Shown here: positions 7,893 to 16,146 of the stretch, piece after piece
Position numbering within the stretch: the stretch's first letter is position 1
Layout of the letters: every line of letters starts with the position of its first letter
From: an uncultured Acidimicrobiales bacterium
GTDB lineage: Bacteria > Actinomycetota > Acidimicrobiia > Acidimicrobiales > CADCSY01
Assembly (NCBI GenBank): GCA_902805555.1
Contig: CADCSY010000131.1
Location: 1 to 37,790, forward strand
Length of the DNA: 37,790 bases
Reading direction: 5' to 3'
Translations under genes and position numbers: made by a program
Notes under the pieces: model-generated
The model's database searches: none
What the model was told of the DNA's origin: nothing
What the model saw: only the letters and a program-made list of their open reading frames with translations

Positions 7893-8912
7893 TCAGATGC
7901 CCTCGCGGATGGTCTCCCGGAGCGCCTCTGCGCTGGAGTAGCGGGGGGTCCAGCCGAGCTCTCGCTTCGCCTTGCTCGTGTCCATGATCGCCGGGTGGCT
8001 CATCGCCTCCACCCAGTCGGCCGCAGGCGGTGCGAAGGGGAGCCTGGGGAGCGATGAGGCGACCCGGGCGGCGGCGTGGGCGAGCCCGCCGGGGACGGGG
8101 ACGGCGGCGATGCCGAACTCCCTGGCCACCTCGGGCCCGGTCATGACGCCGTCGCCGGCGATGTTGTAGGCACCGGCAGGACCGGCCCCGACGATGCACA
8201 GCAGGAAGGCCTGGCCGACGTCGTCCTCGTGGATGAACTGCACGGGGACGGTGGGGACGAGCGCAGGCACCGGGACCGGGAGCCGACCGACGAGGCCGGT
8301 GAGGCGTCGACCGACGGGTGCGAGCGGGCCCGGCAGCAGGTCCTTGGCGCCCACGGTGTGGGGACCGAGCACGACCGGCGGCCGCAGGAGGTAGAGGTCG
8401 ATCCCGGGGTGGGAGGCCGCCTCCTGCTGCAGCAGCTCCTCGAGCTCGGCCTTCTCCTGGGCGTAGAAGAGGCGCGCTGCACGCCGCACCGGCCACTCCT
8501 CGGTCATGCCGACCGGGTTGTCGGGGTGGAACCCGTAGGCGGCGACCGACGAGGCGTACACGAAGCGTGTCGCCCCTGCGGCGCTGGCGGCCCGGAAGGC
8601 GTTGATGGTGCCGTCGACGTTGATGGCCCGGATCGTCTCCCGCGAGGCGCCGCCGGTGATCAGGAAGGCGAGGTGGACGACCACGTCGGCACCTGCGAAG
8701 GCCTGCTCCAGCGCGTCGGGGTCACGGACGTCGCCCTGGCGGTACTCCATCTTCGTCCAGCCGTGGTCGGAGGGGTCGAACGGCCGGCGGGCGATGCCGA
8801 CCACGCGCCCGATGCGGGGGTCCCCCTCGAGGATCGGGACGAGGCCGAACCCGAACGTCCCCGTGGGTCCGGTGACGGCGACGGTCAGGGAGTCTGGTCG
8901 TTGGGTCGGCAT
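7893..8912 (-). CDS. NAD(P)-dependent epimerase/dehydratase (extended SDR-like)
   Basis: 339 aa from the ATG at 8912. An alternative GTG at 8948 would add 12 residues. The N-terminal nucleotide site reads VTGPTGTFGFG, a variant of the GxxGxxG motif. The active-site Tyr lies in the YAQEKAELE segment (the position usually YxxxK), and SSVAAYGF provides the Ser/Thr. The C-terminal half ends with WTPRYSSAEALRETI, typical of epimerases acting on nucleotide sugars or steroid-like substrates. A weak TACGGC hexamer ends 6 nt before the ATG, which fits a leaderless start. The substrate is not deducible. Confidence 0.85.
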   Translation of the reverse strand: MPTQRPDSLTVAVTGPTGTFGFGLVPILEGDPRIGRVVGIARRPFDPSDHGWTKMEYRQGDVRDPDALEQAFAGADVVVHLAFLITGGASRETIRAINVDGTINAFRAASAAGATRFVYASSVAAYGFHPDNPVGMTEEWPVRRAARLFYAQEKAELEELLQQEAASHPGIDLYLLRPPVVLGPHTVGAKDLLPGPLAPVGRRLTGLVGRLPVPVPALVPTVPVQFIHEDDVGQAFLLCIVGAGPAGAYNIAGDGVMTGPEVAREFGIAAVPVPGGLAHAAARVASSLPRLPFAPPAADWVEAMSHPAIMDTSKAKRELGWTPRYSSAEALRETIREGI

Positions 8913-8975
8913 GGACGAGCCGTACCCCGACACCACGTGAGCGGACACGACCCGTCGAGGTGGAGCAGGTGGCGG

Positions 8976-10007
8976 TCAGCTCGAAGCTGCGTCACCGTCA
9001 CGAGCGTCGTCGTCGTCGTGGTCCTCGGCCCGGCGGAGCAGCCGCTTGGCGCCGGGCACCGCGGTGAGGACGCTGTGCAGCTGGCCCACGATGTCGAGCA
9101 GGGCGTGGAGGTCGGGCTCCACCTGGTGGAGCTCCCTGACCAGGGGGATGACGTCCTCGTCGACGCTCTCGAGCAGCGTCGGCAGCCGGTGCAGGAGCAG
9201 CGCCACGGCGTCGACCGCAGGGGCATCGACGCCCTCCACGAGGCGGGCGAGGAGCGGCACGGCCGCCTCCACGGGTCCCTCCAGGTCGGCCACCATCTCC
9301 CCGGCGGCGGCGACCACCCCGGTCGCTGCGGCCACGAGCTCGGCGGATCCCCCCACGACGACCTCGGCGCCGTCGACGGTGACGTGGATGCGCGACACGG
9401 CGTCGGATGCGCCTGCCACCACCGGCTCGGCGGCCACGACCACGGCTCCGCCCCTGGACACGACCTCCTCGGCGCGTTCGACGGCAGCGCGAGCACCGGC
9501 GACGACGCCGTCGGTCCTGGTGACCACGTCCCCCGCCCCGGAGACGACGAGGTCGGCCTGCCCGACCACGAGGCCGGCGGCGCCCACCACCCGGTCGGCG
9601 GCGCCCGCCGTCATCTCGACGGCCCCCACCGCAGCGCCCGTCCGCCCGACGACGTCGTCGATGTCGGTCAGCAGCGACCCGGCGCGACCCACCAACGGGT
9701 CGACGCGCCGCAAGGAGCCCTCCAGCTCCGCCGTCGCCCCCTGGACCCCGCCGAGCACCGCGACTGCCTGCTCCAGCACGAGGTCGAGGCGGAGTGCGGC
9801 GCCGGCTCCCTCGGTCGCCGCCTGCTCGAGGCGACCGACCGCCGTGTCTGCCCGGTCGAGCAGGCCCTCGACCCTGCCGAGCGCCACCTCGAGTCGGGGG
9901 ACGAGGGCGATGGCGCCGGCGGCCGCCCGCCCGAGAGCGGTGGCGGCGGCGGCGACGTCACGGACGGCGTCGACGACGTCGAGGGGACCGGGGATTGGGA
10001 GGCGCAC
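8976..10007 (-). CDS. Long heptad-repeat (coiled) protein, unknown function
   Basis: 343 aa from the GTG at 10007, with GGAG 6 nt upstream. A GTG at 10088, 4 nt after the tetR stop, is an alternative. Residues about 114-260 consist of roughly 20 consecutive heptads of the type xAxxVVx (for example GAADRVV-GAAGLVV-GQADLVV). Hydrophobic pairs recur every seven residues, which suggests a long helix or coiled bundle. A C-terminal part (about 262-325: LPTLLESVDEDVIPLV ... EPDLHALLDIVGQL) looks like a separate conserved module, followed by an acidic tail. There is no signal peptide and no enzyme motif. It follows mmpL-tetR in the same direction and may be co-transcribed with it. Confidence 0.7.
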   Translation of the reverse strand: MRLPIPGPLDVVDAVRDVAAAATALGRAAAGAIALVPRLEVALGRVEGLLDRADTAVGRLEQAATEGAGAALRLDLVLEQAVAVLGGVQGATAELEGSLRRVDPLVGRAGSLLTDIDDVVGRTGAAVGAVEMTAGAADRVVGAAGLVVGQADLVVSGAGDVVTRTDGVVAGARAAVERAEEVVSRGGAVVVAAEPVVAGASDAVSRIHVTVDGAEVVVGGSAELVAAATGVVAAAGEMVADLEGPVEAAVPLLARLVEGVDAPAVDAVALLLHRLPTLLESVDEDVIPLVRELHQVEPDLHALLDIVGQLHSVLTAVPGAKRLLRRAEDHDDDDARDGDAASS

Positions 10008-10092
10008 GAGGAGCTCCGGGGGGTCGTGGGCGCCGTCCCTACCCCCCCACCCAGCAGTGGCTACCCGGCGCGACGACGCCCGTCCCACCGGC

Positions 10093-10716
10093 TCAGCGCA
10101 GGCCCCTGCCGAGGACCTCCAGCATGTGCTCGACCTGGTCGTCGAGGGGCGGCCAGGGGAAGGTCGGCTCGGACAGCCGGAGGGAGACGATGCCGTGCAC
10201 GGTGGTCCAGAGGAGCAGGGCGACGGCGAGCGGCTCGCCGGCGGCGACGGCGCCGTCGGCCATGGCACGCTCCACGGCCTCGAGCACGGAGGAGAAGGCG
10301 ACGAGCTCGGTGAGGTCGTCCACCGACGCCGGCGTGAAGTCGGGCGGGCTGCTGAACATGATCCGGTACGGCTCCGGGTGGTCGAGCCCGAAGTGCACGT
10401 AGGCCCGCCCGTACGCCTGCAGCACCGCGAGCGGGTCGCCGGCCCCGGCCGCCTCCTCCTGCATGGCCGTCTCGAGCTCGGCGAAGTGCCGCAGGCACAC
10501 CGCGAGGAGCAGCTCGCCCTTGTCGGCGAAGTGGAGGTAGATGGCCGTGGGGGACACCCCGGCCTCGGCCGCCACCGCCCGCATCGACAGCGTCGCCTCG
10601 CTGGCGCCGGACGTGAGGAGCCGGTCGACGGCGTCGAGCACCTCCTCCCTGAGCAGGCCCCCCTCGCCCCGGCGCAGCCGTCTCCTGGACGGGGGTCGAG
10701 CCGCGGGTGCGGTCAT
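10093..10716 (-). CDS. TetR-family transcriptional regulator
   Basis: 207 aa. The ATG at 10716 overlaps the mmpL stop (ATGA). Residues about 20-68 are the TetR_N helix-turn-helix: LLREEVLDAVDRLL, LSMRAVAAEAGVSPTAIYLHFADKGELLLAV. The rest is a helical ligand and dimerisation domain, with the TetR_C-like segment HPEPYRIMFSSPPDF. Translational coupling to mmpL suggests it controls the exporter in response to a substrate, as in many MmpL/RND loci. The imperfect palindrome at 13070-13087, upstream of the operon, is the natural candidate operator. Confidence 0.92.
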   Translation of the reverse strand: MTAPAARPPSRRRLRRGEGGLLREEVLDAVDRLLTSGASEATLSMRAVAAEAGVSPTAIYLHFADKGELLLAVCLRHFAELETAMQEEAAGAGDPLAVLQAYGRAYVHFGLDHPEPYRIMFSSPPDFTPASVDDLTELVAFSSVLEAVERAMADGAVAAGEPLAVALLLWTTVHGIVSLRLSEPTFPWPPLDDQVEHMLEVLGRGLR

Positions 10717-13046
10717 CGGGCGCCGACGACCCTCGACTCGTCTCGCCCCGGCTGCTCGTCCTCGGACGTCTCGTGCCCGGGCTGCTCCTCCTGGCCAGCC
10801 GACCCCGGCGCCGCCGGCTCGTCGAACACCACGGGAGCAACGTGACCGCCCTCGCTGATGCCGAAGCGGCCGTGGAACCGGCGGAGCGGCGCCGGTGCCC
10901 ACCAGTTGGCCTCCCCGGCCAGGCGCATGAACGCCGGGACGAGTGTGGCCCGGACGATCGTGGCGTCCATGACGACGGCGAGGGCCAGGCCCAGGCCGAA
11001 CAGCTTGATGATCGTGACTCCCGACGTGGCGAACGCCAGGAAGGTCACCGAGAGCAGGGCGGCGGCGGCCGTCACGATGCGGCCCGTCCGCTCGAGGCCC
11101 ATGGCCACCGACCGGGTGTTGTCGCCGGTCAGGTCGTGCTCCTCCTTGATGCGGCTGAGGAGGAAGACCTCGTAGTCCATCGACAGCCCGAACGCGATGC
11201 AGAACATGAGGATCGGGGTGGTGATGTCGAGCGTCCCCGTGGCGGTGAAGTCCAGCAGGCCCGACCCGTTCCCGTCCTGGAAGACCCACACCATGGCGCC
11301 GAAGGTGGCCGTCAGCGACAGGAGGTTCAACACGACGGCCTTGACCGGCACCAGCAGGCTGCCGAACATCAGGAACAGCAGCACGAAGGTGACGACGACG
11401 ATGATCCCACCGGCGAGCGGCAGGCGGCCGACGAGGGCCGACTTCGAGTCGATGAGGGACGCCGATCGACCGCCGACCAGCACCGGGAAGGGCGCCGGCG
11501 CCTCCCGCGCTGCCGTCACCAGCGCCTCGCCCTCGGGTGAGACGGGCTCGACGCCCGGCGCAGGGACGACGTTGAACCACGTGCCCGTCCCCCCGTCGGC
11601 CGGGCCGAACTGCGCTGGATCGGTGCCGACGGGGAGGCGGGCGCCGGCGGCGTAGCGCCCCGACGCACCGTCGACCCGCTGCACCCCCTCCAGCTGGGAG
11701 AGGCGCAGCGCGTGGGCCTCGACGGCGGGGTCGGTGGGGTCCACCGTGCCCGCCACGACCGGGAACGCGTTCGCCTCCTGGGAGTCGAACTCCTCCCGGA
11801 GCTGGCTGCTCACGGCCCTGGAGCTCGCGTCCTCCGGCAGCACCCGGTCGTCCGGCTGTCCGAACTCGACGCCGAGGAAGGGCGCGCCGAGGAAGAGGAG
11901 CACGGCCACGACGGCGGTGGCCACGGGGATGGGGCGCCGCATGACGGCGGTGGCCACCCGGTGCCAGAAGCCGGTGCCGTCCGTGCTCGTCGAGCGGTGG
12001 AGGAACGGGACCCGCCCGGCGTCGACCTTCCGTCCGAGCACCGCCAGCAGCGCCGGGAGGCTGAGCACCGACACCGTGGCGGCCACCACCACGACGGCGA
12101 TGCCGGCGTAGGCGAAGGAGCGCAGGAAGTACATGGGGAACACGAGCAGGGCCGAGAGCGAGATGGCGACGATCAGCGCGGAGAAGGCGACCGTGCGACC
12201 TGCGGTCTCGACCGTGCGCACGACGGCGTCGTGGGGCGCGACCCCCGAGCCCATCTCCTCCCTGAAGCGGGAGACGATGAACAGGCTGTAGTCGATGGCG
12301 AGGCCGAGGCCGAGCGCCGTCGTGATGTTGATCGAGAAGACCGACACGTCGGTCACCTGGGCGATCGCGTAGAGCGAGAGGAAGGTCCCGAACACGGCGA
12401 GGCCGCCGACGAAGAGGGGCAGCAGCGCAGCCACCAGGGTCCCGAAGACGAGCACCAGCAGCACGAGGGTGATCGGCACGGCGATCGACTCCGCCCTCGC
12501 CAGGTCCCCCTCGATCGTCGTGCCGACCTGCCGGAACACCTCCGCCTCACCGCCGACCTCGACGCTGACCACGCCCCCGGGGGCCACGCCGGAGAACGTC
12601 TCGCTGATCTCGGCCACGATCTCCTCGACGGCGTCGTCCTCCCCGGGGATCCGGCCGAGCACGAGTGCGCGGTCGCCCTGCCTCCCAGCCAGCGGGTTGT
12701 CGGGGATGGCCTCCCCGCCGATGGACCAGTAGGACACGATGTTCTCGACCCCCGAGCCGGCGAGCCGCTCCTGGAGCGCAGCGCCTGCTGCGGCCGCGTC
12801 CGGGTCGGAGACCGTGCCGCTGGCCGGGGTGACGAGGAGGATCACGTTCGGCTCCCCCTGGCCGAAGCGGTCCTCGAGCAGCTGCCCCGCCTCGGTCGAC
12901 TCCGCTCCGGGGTCCTCGAACCCGCCGCTCTTCAGCACGCCGAACACGCCGGTCCCGAGGGCGACGGACGCCACGAAGAACAGGCCGGTGATGCCGAGGA
13001 CGACCCTGCGCCTCCGTACCACGAGAAGACCGAGTGCAGTGAACAT
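10713..13046 (-). CDS. MmpL-type RND transporter
   Basis: 777 aa, starting at the ATG at 13046 with GGAGG 5 nt upstream. This is preferred to the GTG at 13058. The fold is duplicated. TM1 is followed by an extracytoplasmic domain (about 40-175) and five or six membrane helices carrying GLGLAIDYSLFIVSRFREE. A second extracytoplasmic domain and second helix bundle carry the matching GLSMDYEVFLLSRIKEEHD. These Asp-Tyr motifs in the mid-membrane helices are the proton-relay signature of MmpL proteins. It probably exports a lipid or hydrophobic compound. The gene leads an operon with the TetR gene, which overlaps its stop. Confidence 0.93.
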   Translation of the reverse strand: MFTALGLLVVRRRRVVLGITGLFFVASVALGTGVFGVLKSGGFEDPGAESTEAGQLLEDRFGQGEPNVILLVTPASGTVSDPDAAAAGAALQERLAGSGVENIVSYWSIGGEAIPDNPLAGRQGDRALVLGRIPGEDDAVEEIVAEISETFSGVAPGGVVSVEVGGEAEVFRQVGTTIEGDLARAESIAVPITLVLLVLVFGTLVAALLPLFVGGLAVFGTFLSLYAIAQVTDVSVFSINITTALGLGLAIDYSLFIVSRFREEMGSGVAPHDAVVRTVETAGRTVAFSALIVAISLSALLVFPMYFLRSFAYAGIAVVVVAATVSVLSLPALLAVLGRKVDAGRVPFLHRSTSTDGTGFWHRVATAVMRRPIPVATAVVAVLLFLGAPFLGVEFGQPDDRVLPEDASSRAVSSQLREEFDSQEANAFPVVAGTVDPTDPAVEAHALRLSQLEGVQRVDGASGRYAAGARLPVGTDPAQFGPADGGTGTWFNVVPAPGVEPVSPEGEALVTAAREAPAPFPVLVGGRSASLIDSKSALVGRLPLAGGIIVVVTFVLLFLMFGSLLVPVKAVVLNLLSLTATFGAMVWVFQDGNGSGLLDFTATGTLDITTPILMFCIAFGLSMDYEVFLLSRIKEEHDLTGDNTRSVAMGLERTGRIVTAAAALLSVTFLAFATSGVTIIKLFGLGLALAVVMDATIVRATLVPAFMRLAGEANWWAPAPLRRFHGRFGISEGGHVAPVVFDEPAAPGSAGQEEQPGHETSEDEQPGRDESRVVGAR

Positions 13047-13069
13047 GACCGCCTCCACGACGCTGTCGG

Positions 13070-13087
13070 TTAACAGTGTTCAGTGAA
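13070..13087. promoter_or_regulatory. Candidate TetR operator upstream of mmpL-tetR
   Basis: TTAACAGTGTTCAGTGAA has dyad symmetry of the form TTnACnGnnnnCnGTnAA, an 18-bp imperfect palindrome of the size usual for TetR operators. It lies 24 bp before the mmpL ATG. On the minus strand a TTGACG (13106-13111) is followed after 17-18 bp by TTTCAC/TTCACT, so the palindrome would cover the -10 and transcription start. The spot is unusually AT-rich for this DNA. Confidence 0.5.
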
Positions 13088-13217
13088 AGCCCGCCAGGAG
13101 CGGCTCGTCAAGGCGTCATCCGTCACAGGAGCCCGCCGTCACGCCATGGACGCCTCCGGTGGCGGCTCGTCGGGCCGCCGCAGCCGAGCCGACGCCCAAG
13201 CACGGTTACCGTGCGGC

Positions 13218-14522
13218 GTGGCTCGATGGGCCGTGGCACTGACGTCGGTGGCGCTGCTCGCCGGGTGGGCGGCCTTCGCCCTCACCTCGGACGAGGCGGC
13301 CGGGGCCCCGGCAGGCGAGACCGAGCAGGGCTTCCGGGCGTTGCTGCTCGATGCGCCGGACGGCGAGGTGCGCCTCAGGCTGCTGGCCGACTGCGAGCCG
13401 CCGTCGGGCTCGGGCTTCACCTCCCCGTACGAGATCCCCCTCGCCGGCCACGACCTGACCGCGCGCATCGGTCAGGGGGGCGGGTTCGCCATCGACGAGT
13501 CGTACGTCGAGGAGTGGACCGACGGCGACGAGGCGCACGTGGTCGTCACCGTCGACGGGGAGGTCGAGTCCGACGGCACCGCGAGCGGCGTCCTGCAGGC
13601 CGACCTCCGGGTGTGGAACGGGCAGAGCTCGGCGTTCACGATGAGGTGCGACACCGGAGGTGTGCGATGGTCGGCGACGCCGGCCCAGACCCGCCGCATC
13701 AGCCGTGACGTGCCGGTGCCGGGCGTCGTCGGCATCGAGTCGTCAGCGGGCGACCTGGTGGCCTTCACCGCCGACGGCCGACCTTTGACGATCGGCGCCG
13801 GTGGCGCTGGGGAGCCCGTCGGAGCGCCGCTCTGGGACCCGGGTACGGCCGTGGACAGGTACGTGGGTGTCCTGGCAGCTGCCGGCAGTGGCGCCTGGAC
13901 CTACGGGCAGCCGGGGGCGGGCGGGTTCGGCTTCGTCCGCACGGACCTCGTGACGGGCGACCGGACGACGGTGGCGAAGCAGGTCCTGGCGTCCGCCGCG
14001 GAGGACGGTGCGCTGTTCTTCTCGACCGTCCGTGACGAGCAGGTGCACCTCGAGCGGGTGGACCCGGTCACCGGCGACACGCTCGTGTCCGTCCCGACGG
14101 AGGGGGGCCGGTTGGCGGTCGACGACACCCACGTCTGGCTGCTGCCCCACGACGGCACGTCCGTCCTCGGCTTCGACCGGGACACCCTCGAGCTGCGGGC
14201 CGAGCACCCGATCGACGGCCGCGCCCACGACATCGCCGTGGGCGCCGGAGGACTCTGGCTCTCGGAGGAGGGCACCGTCAGCTTCCTCGACACCGCCTCG
14301 GGCCGGGAGTGGGTGGTGGACCTGCCAGGGGTGGCAGCGGTGGTCGGGGATGACCGCGGCGCCTGGGTGTCGCAGCCGCGCGAGCAGGTGCTGCGGCGGA
14401 TCGAAGGGGGAGCCGTCGTCGCGGTGGTGGACCTCCCCGGTCCTGCATGGGACCTCGAGCGCACCGAGGGTGGAGGGCTGTGGGTCAGCGTCGAGGACCA
14501 CGTGCTCCAGGTGGACGACTGA
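13218..14522 (+). CDS. Membrane-anchored or secreted beta-propeller-like protein
   Basis: 434 aa from the GTG at 13218. Starts further upstream (ATG 13146, GTG 13083) would add a basic, low-complexity leader. I prefer 13218 because the hydrophobic helix WAVALTSVALLAGWAAFAL then begins at residue 4, and because TACCGT (13207-13212) ends 5 nt before it, as in other leaderless genes here. Residues about 40-170 are a beta-rich domain. Residues about 175-434 contain repeated short units (DDTHVWLLPHDGTSVLGFD, AVGAGGLWLSEEGTVSFLD, DDRGAWVSQP, EGGGLWVSVEDHVLQVD) that resemble Vgb/NHL-type propeller blades. No enzyme residues are evident. Function unknown. Confidence 0.7.
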   Translation: MARWAVALTSVALLAGWAAFALTSDEAAGAPAGETEQGFRALLLDAPDGEVRLRLLADCEPPSGSGFTSPYEIPLAGHDLTARIGQGGGFAIDESYVEEWTDGDEAHVVVTVDGEVESDGTASGVLQADLRVWNGQSSAFTMRCDTGGVRWSATPAQTRRISRDVPVPGVVGIESSAGDLVAFTADGRPLTIGAGGAGEPVGAPLWDPGTAVDRYVGVLAAAGSGAWTYGQPGAGGFGFVRTDLVTGDRTTVAKQVLASAAEDGALFFSTVRDEQVHLERVDPVTGDTLVSVPTEGGRLAVDDTHVWLLPHDGTSVLGFDRDTLELRAEHPIDGRAHDIAVGAGGLWLSEEGTVSFLDTASGREWVVDLPGVAAVVGDDRGAWVSQPREQVLRRIEGGAVVAVVDLPGPAWDLERTEGGGLWVSVEDHVLQVDD

Positions 14523-14817
14523 CCTCCTCGTCGCTCCCGAGATCACCCGCCGCCTGGTCCAGGAGTTCGTGCAGCGACCGCGACCGTCCGTCGACGGCCC
14601 GTCGGCCCTCGGCGACCTGACGCGGCGCGAGCTCGAGGTGCTCCGGCTCGTCGCCAGGGGCCTGTCGAACGCAGAGCTGGCGCGCGAGCTCTTCGTCAGC
14701 GAGGCCACGGCCAAGACCCACGTCGCCCGCATCCTCGCGAAGCTCGGTCTCCGCGACCGGGTGCAGGCAGTGGTCCTCGCCTACGAGTCCGGCCTCGTCC
14801 GCCCGGGTGGCTGTTGA
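14521..14817 (+). pseudogene. NarL/LuxR response-regulator remnant lacking its receiver domain
   Basis: Directly after the stop of the propeller gene the next frame reads DLLVAPEITRRLVQEF, the typical linker of NarL-family regulators. A complete LuxR helix-turn-helix follows: LTRRELEVLRLVARGLSNAELARELFVSEATAKTHVARILAKL, then RVQAVVLAYESGLV. The receiver of about 120 residues that should precede it is absent, and the upstream DNA is occupied by another gene. A GTG at 14569 with AGGAG only 3 nt before it could give an 82-residue HTH-only protein. It is therefore either a decayed regulator cut at the linker or a surviving small HTH protein. The helix-turn-helix itself has no stop or frameshift. 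Confidence 0.65.
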
Positions 14818-14929
14818 AAGGGAGGAGGGACCAGGCGGAAGGTCGGCCCGTCGGCGCTCGTCCACGTCGCACCTGATCGAGCCCTGCCCCGTGGGCCCGA
14901 TCGACCGAGGAGGATCGAGGCCGCAGCCG

Positions 14930-15484
14930 TCACCCGTCGACGTCACCGCTGCGGATGCGCAGCTCCAGGGCGGGGACCCAGTGCCCGCGGTAGCGGGCCT
15001 GCAGCTCCCTCCGTCGCCAGTCGTCGCTCGTGATCTCGCCACGGCAGGCGTCGGCGCCGCACCGGCAGCGCATCGTGAAGCCCGGGGCCCCGGACTGCGT
15101 CCCGTAGTCGATCGTCGCCTCCTCGCCTGCGTGCACCGCCCGTCGGGTGGCGATCTCGTACGGCCCGACGTGCCAGAGCGTCGGGTCGCAGCTGTGGTTC
15201 CCGAAGTGGGCGGTCGTGCCCGCCGGCAGGACGAGGTGTCGACCGGGATGGACGGTGATCGTGTCGACGTACGGCGCACCCGGGTCACGGTCTGCGTCGT
15301 CGATCTCGGCGGCGAGCTGCGCCGAGGAGAGCACCCGCCCCCCGAGCCGGAGCACCACCGTCCCACCGGCGATGTCCCTCGAGAAGAACAGCCCTCGACC
15401 GGCGATCGTCGAGTCGGCGACGACCACACGCGGATCGACCCACACGTCATGGGGGACAGCCACCTCGTCCACGGTGGTGAGCAT
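14930..15484 (-). CDS. SET-domain protein (putative protein-lysine methyltransferase)
   Basis: 184 aa from the ATG at 15484, with no strong ribosome binding site. The SET core is clear: STIAGRGLFFSRDI at the start, FGNHSCDPTLWH (SAM and lysine channel) and GEEATIDYGT with the catalytic Tyr region. A post-SET-like cysteine cluster, CRCGADACRGE, follows. Together with the NHSC cysteine it could bind zinc, as in eukaryotic SET enzymes. The known reaction of the family is SAM-dependent methylation of protein lysines; the substrate here is unknown. It lies 92 bp downstream of a small SAM methyltransferase gene in the same direction, possibly in one transcript. Confidence 0.85.
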   Translation of the reverse strand: MLTTVDEVAVPHDVWVDPRVVVADSTIAGRGLFFSRDIAGGTVVLRLGGRVLSSAQLAAEIDDADRDPGAPYVDTITVHPGRHLVLPAGTTAHFGNHSCDPTLWHVGPYEIATRRAVHAGEEATIDYGTQSGAPGFTMRCRCGADACRGEITSDDWRRRELQARYRGHWVPALELRIRSGDVDG

Positions 15485-15576
15485 GCACCGACGCGATGGA
15501 GCACTGCGTCCAAGCCGCACCGTCAGGAGGTCACGGACCTCTGCTCCCGGCGGGAGGCCGGCGCTCCGTGCGGGGG

Positions 15577-16017
15577 TCAACCCGACGTGGTCGGGAGGTC
15601 GAGCTCGCGCAGGGGGTCGCCGCCGTCCACGAACACCCGGCCGCCCGGCACCAGGGCTCCGGCGAGTCGTCGCAGCGCCTGGACGCCGGCCTCGGGGAAC
15701 CGACCGTCGAGCGCACCGACCCGCACCGCGAAGGCCACGTCGTAGTGGGCCTCGTCGGGTCGCAGGACGAGGTCCTCGGCTGCGACCCGGCGCACGCTGA
15801 GCCGTCCCTCGGCGATGAGGTCGGCCCCCGTTCGTGCCGCCTGCTCGATCGCCGTGGCCGATCGGTCGACGGCGAGGACGTGGCCTGCCGGGCCGACGCG
15901 CTCGGCCACCACTCGGGCTGCGGCACCCGGTCCGCACCCGATCTCGATCACGCGCATGCCCTCCCGGAGCGGGAGGGCGTCCACGACTGCTCGCAGGCGG
16001 GGCGAGAGGCGCGACAT
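15577..16017 (-). CDS. Small class I SAM-dependent methyltransferase
   Basis: 146 aa from the ATG at 16017. Motif I is VIEIGCGPGAAARVVAERVG, motif II AVDRSATAIEQAAR, and later strands are YDVAFAVRVGALDG and LVPGGRVFVDGG. The fold core is complete but short (usual length is nearer 200 aa), with little beyond the SAM-binding sheet, so the substrate domain is minimal. A TACGCT hexamer (16025-16030) ends 7 nt before the ATG with no ribosome binding site, which suggests a leaderless mRNA. The SET-domain gene follows downstream. Substrate unknown. Confidence 0.82.
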   Translation of the reverse strand: MSRLSPRLRAVVDALPLREGMRVIEIGCGPGAAARVVAERVGPAGHVLAVDRSATAIEQAARTGADLIAEGRLSVRRVAAEDLVLRPDEAHYDVAFAVRVGALDGRFPEAGVQALRRLAGALVPGGRVFVDGGDPLRELDLPTTSG

Positions 16018-16133
16018 CGGCCCGAGCGTACGGAAGGCTCGAGGGGGCACGGCCCGCCCACAGGCGGCCCCGATCGACGACACGACCGGACGCCCCGGCG
16101 CCGTCGGGCGTGCGGTGGCGGCCTGCCCACTCG

Positions 16134-16139
16134 TACCAT
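16134..16139 (+). promoter_or_regulatory. -10 element of a leaderless promoter
   Basis: TACCAT ends exactly 7 nt before the GTG of the SRPBCC gene at 16147, and no ribosome binding site lies between. The transcription start would fall on the start codon. No convincing -35 is seen. Confidence 0.5.
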
Positions 16140-16146
16140 CCGGCCC

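Noticed and set aside
13083-13217. Extended N-terminus of the propeller protein (GTG 13083 or ATG 13146)
   Set aside because: It would place a basic low-complexity leader before the membrane helix, has no close ribosome binding site, and at 13083 starts inside the mmpL operator. GTG 13218 fits the helix and the TACCGT element better, though not proven.
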